A program made the position numbers and the translations under genes. Shown one piece after another: positions 63,644 through 64,000 of a DNA stretch of 64,000 bases (position 1 is the first letter of the stretch; each line of letters begins with the position of its first letter). The stretch is taken from assembly GCA_014802425.1 (NCBI GenBank), contig JAAVCH010000013.1, positions 33,814-97,813 of the forward strand, written 5' to 3'. Origin of the DNA: Bacteroides sp. (GTDB lineage Bacteria > Bacteroidota > Bacteroidia > Bacteroidales > Muribaculaceae). Under the pieces are notes generated by a model that made no database searches, was not told the origin of the DNA, and was given only the letters and a program-made list of their open reading frames with translations.

Positions 63644-63675
63644 TCGCCGGGAATCCCGATCGGGATTCCCGGCGA
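63644..63675 (+). terminator. perfect 32-base palindrome after the lysozyme gene
   Basis: TCGCCGGGAATCCCGA (63644-63659) is followed at once by its exact complement (63660-63675), giving a 32-base palindrome with no separate loop, then TTTGCTTTG. It can form a hairpin in RNA and lies ~40 bases past the stop. Confidence 0.75.
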
Positions 63676-63836
63676 TTTGCTTTGCCCTGCCCCTATGACC
63701 GGCCTGCCACATTCGGCATCTGACGACGGACCTGCCCGCGTTCGCCATTTTATGACAGGGCTCCACGCGCCGGTGTTTTCTCCGTCATTACGACCGATGT
63801 TTTACGGCTTATTGCTGTAATTGGGCGGGACGGATG

Positions 63837-63867
63837 TTGCAAATCTGAATTTTCAGAGCTATCTTTG
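63837..63867 (+). promoter_or_regulatory. promoter of the Fur-family gene
   Basis: TTGC at 63837-63840, 19 bases, TATCTTTG at 63860-63867, twenty bases before the ATG. TTGCAAA at 63837-63843 and TTTGCAC at 63864-63870 form a short inverted repeat that might be self-regulatory, but it is too short to press. Confidence 0.65.
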
Positions 63868-63886
63868 CACTCAGACCAGACAGACC

Positions 63887-64000
63887 ATGCAGACACAACC
63901 CTCCGAAATACAGTACCTGCGTCAGCAACTAACTGAGTTTCTCCGCGTACGCCATCTGCGCAAGACCCCGGAGCGCTTCGCCATCCTGGATAAGGCCGTG
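63887..64000 (+). CDS. Fur-family transcriptional regulator, 3' end outside the window
   Basis: The first 38 codons are seen: MQTQPSEIQYLRQQLTEFLR, then VRHLRKTPERFAILDKAV. The LRKTPERFAIL segment is the start of the winged-helix DNA-binding domain of Fur/PerR/Zur proteins in Bacteroidetes. These metal or peroxide sensors repress uptake or stress genes. The metal-binding half is beyond the edge, so Fur, PerR or Zur cannot be told apart. Confidence 0.85.
   Translation, partial: MQTQPSEIQYLRQQLTEFLRVRHLRKTPERFAILDKAV

Noticed and set aside
1-64000. tRNA genes, rRNA genes or CRISPR arrays
   Set aside because: Intergenic regions were read for tRNA T-loop/anticodon patterns and for regular direct repeats; none was convincing.

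Overview
The window is a high-GC chromosomal segment of a Bacteroidales bacterium, most likely from the Muribaculaceae or a near relative. This rests on promoters of the form TTTG-N19-TAnnTTTG, almost no Shine-Dalgarno sequences, an outer-membrane beta-barrel receptor, a Bacteroidales-type RAYT-like protein, and purine and pyrimidine gene orders that I associate with that order. The genus cannot be fixed by reading alone.

Layout. 1-5.1 kb holds the 3' part of a GLUG-repeat surface protein, a fluoride channel (crcB), two small membrane or secreted proteins, a decayed ORF, and a CstA-type transporter. 5.2-23.5 kb is a surface polysaccharide locus in several opposing blocks: ugd, a secreted deacetylase-like enzyme, a Wzy-like polymerase, three GT4 and one GT2 glycosyltransferases, an FrhB-like iron-sulfur protein next to a polysaccharide pyruvyl transferase, a WecG/TagA-type transferase, a Wzx flippase, a GH18 protein, an acyltransferase, then gmd and fcl. 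Together they predict a polymer with glucuronic acid and fucose, carrying pyruvyl and acyl groups. The initiating phosphosugar transferase and the export proteins are not here. 23.6-27.3 kb has a frameshifted outer-membrane barrel gene and a sigma factor / anti-sigma / secreted protein operon. 27.4-28.4 kb is purC.

28.4-35.4 kb is an accessory island: a RAYT-like protein with an unusual C-terminal domain, then an AT-rich LlaJI/McrBC-type restriction system (nuclease, McrB-like motor with a B3-like DNA-binding domain, one cytosine methyltransferase, and Vsr).

35.7-58.2 kb is one long minus-strand block of nucleotide synthesis. pyrC-pyrK-pyrD-pyrF-pyrE-pyrB and an epimerase are followed by purE-purL-purM-purH-purD-folD-purB-purA-guaB-guaA. 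Each half has its own promoter, and between promoter and first gene lies a structured leader ending in an intrinsic terminator, so both look controlled by attenuation. pyrB carries only the zinc ribbon of PyrI fused to its C-terminus, and the next gene is a dehydrogenase/epimerase with its own C-terminal zinc ribbon.

58.5-64 kb has a membrane acyltransferase and a phosphoethanolamine-transferase-like sulfatase (divergent), a SPOUT RNA methyltransferase, a GC-rich structured leader before a GH24 lysozyme, and the start of a Fur-family regulator cut by the window edge.

The observations most worth follow-up are the pur and pyr leader RNAs, the PyrB-zinc-ribbon fusion, an 11-base sequence shared by four promoters (two forming a 19-bp inverted repeat between purC and the sigma factor gene), the epimerase-zinc-ribbon fusion, and the RAYT-like fusion lacking an evident catalytic tyrosine.
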